From: Jonesia denitrificans DSM 20603
GTDB lineage: Bacteria; Actinomycetota; Actinomycetes; Actinomycetales; Cellulomonadaceae
DNA length: 64,000 nucleotides
Direction of reading: 5' to 3'
Assembly: GCF_000024065.1 (NCBI RefSeq)
Contig: NC_013174.1
Location: forward strand, 1,302,001-1,366,000
The notes beneath the pieces are model-generated. The model made no database searches. It worked only from the letters and a program-made list of their open reading frames with translations, and was not told where the DNA came from. Positions 63,830 to 64,000 of the stretch are shown in pieces; the stretch's first letter is position 1, and each line of letters begins with the position of its first letter. A program made the translations under genes and the position numbers.

Positions 63830-63840
63830 ACACTCAGTGT
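63830..63840. promoter_or_regulatory. Palindrome ACACTCAGTGT over the -10 box of the HipB-like gene
   Basis: A perfect 11-base inverted repeat overlapping TACACT (63829-63834), 28 bases before the ATG. It is well placed for autorepression by the encoded helix-turn-helix protein. Confidence 0.45.
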
Positions 63841-63867
63841 CGTAGAGACGACGACGAAGGGGGCATC

Positions 63868-64000
63868 ATGCGTGTGCGCGATGCACAAGAGCTGGGGCGT
63901 CTTGTTCGAGCCCGCCGCATGGAACTTGGGCTGAGCCAATCAGAACTTGCCGCTCGCGTCGGCTCAACCCGACAGTGGCTTTCCCGGTTCGAACAGGCCA
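63868..64000 (+). CDS. Helix-turn-helix (XRE/HipB-like) regulator, 3' end outside window
   Basis: The first 44 codons of a Cro/C1-type DNA-binding protein. The ATG follows GAAGGGGG. RDAQELGRLVRARRMELGLS leads into the helix-turn-helix QSELAARVGSTRQWLSRFEQ, close to HipB antitoxins. The gene runs off the right edge, so whether a HipA kinase follows is not visible here. A palindrome over the -10 box fits autoregulation. Confidence 0.85.
   Translation, partial: MRVRDAQELGRLVRARRMELGLSQSELAARVGSTRQWLSRFEQA

Overview
The window looks like chromosomal core DNA of a moderately GC-rich actinobacterium (Micrococcales-like). The support is the whiA-yvcK-rapZ-uvrC-uvrA block, OpcA beside Zwf, a PdtaR-type ANTAR regulator, frequent GTG starts and -10 boxes of the TANNNT type. 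A respiratory nitrate reductase with its cofactor genes points to a facultative denitrifier; a Jonesia-like organism is my guess, not a demonstrated identity. I see no phage, IS element, rRNA or CRISPR.

Layout. 1-3.7 kb: end of gltB, gltD and pyk. 3.7-9.9 kb: a small unknown gene, an unusual tRNA-Leu, the ANTAR regulator, an acetyltransferase, a thioesterase, polA and a methyltransferase. 10.1-16.3 kb: pfkA, rpsA, pcp, an ABC exporter and coaE. 16.6-25.8 kb: nitrate transporter narK, a divergent cysteine-containing winged-helix regulator, and narGHJI. 25.8-31.9 kb: a nearly complete molybdenum-cofactor set (moeA, a moaC-mog fusion, moaE, moaA, moaD, a DUF6457 gene, mobA, moeZ) that supplies NarG. 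32.0-44.6 kb: uvrB, a PfkB kinase, terC under a yybP-ykoY manganese riboswitch, yciI, uvrA, uvrC, rapZ, yvcK and whiA. 44.9-54.2 kb: gap-pgk-tpiA-secG, then pgl-opcA-zwf and tkt on the other strand. 54.6-63.6 kb: ctaB, xerD, parA-scpA-scpB-rluB-cmk-der and a UDP-glucose pyrophosphorylase gene. 63.7-64 kb: tRNA-Pro and the start of a HipB-like regulator gene.

The most interesting signals are regulatory. (1) A near-identical motif, TTCGTTTCWAYC, lies upstream of narK, narG and moeZ, suggesting joint control of nitrate respiration and cofactor synthesis. (2) The repair genes uvrA, uvrB and polA all show a TANNNT -10 box placed 6-7 nt before the start codon (leaderless transcripts). uvrA also has a near-perfect LexA box, and uvrB and polA have elements resembling the mycobacterial RecA-NDp damage promoter at the exact spacing. 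(3) The terC riboswitch is followed by mutually exclusive hairpins around the Shine-Dalgarno sequence. (4) A tRNA with anticodon CAA (Leu) has a 5-nt variable loop in place of the long arm expected of tRNA-Leu.
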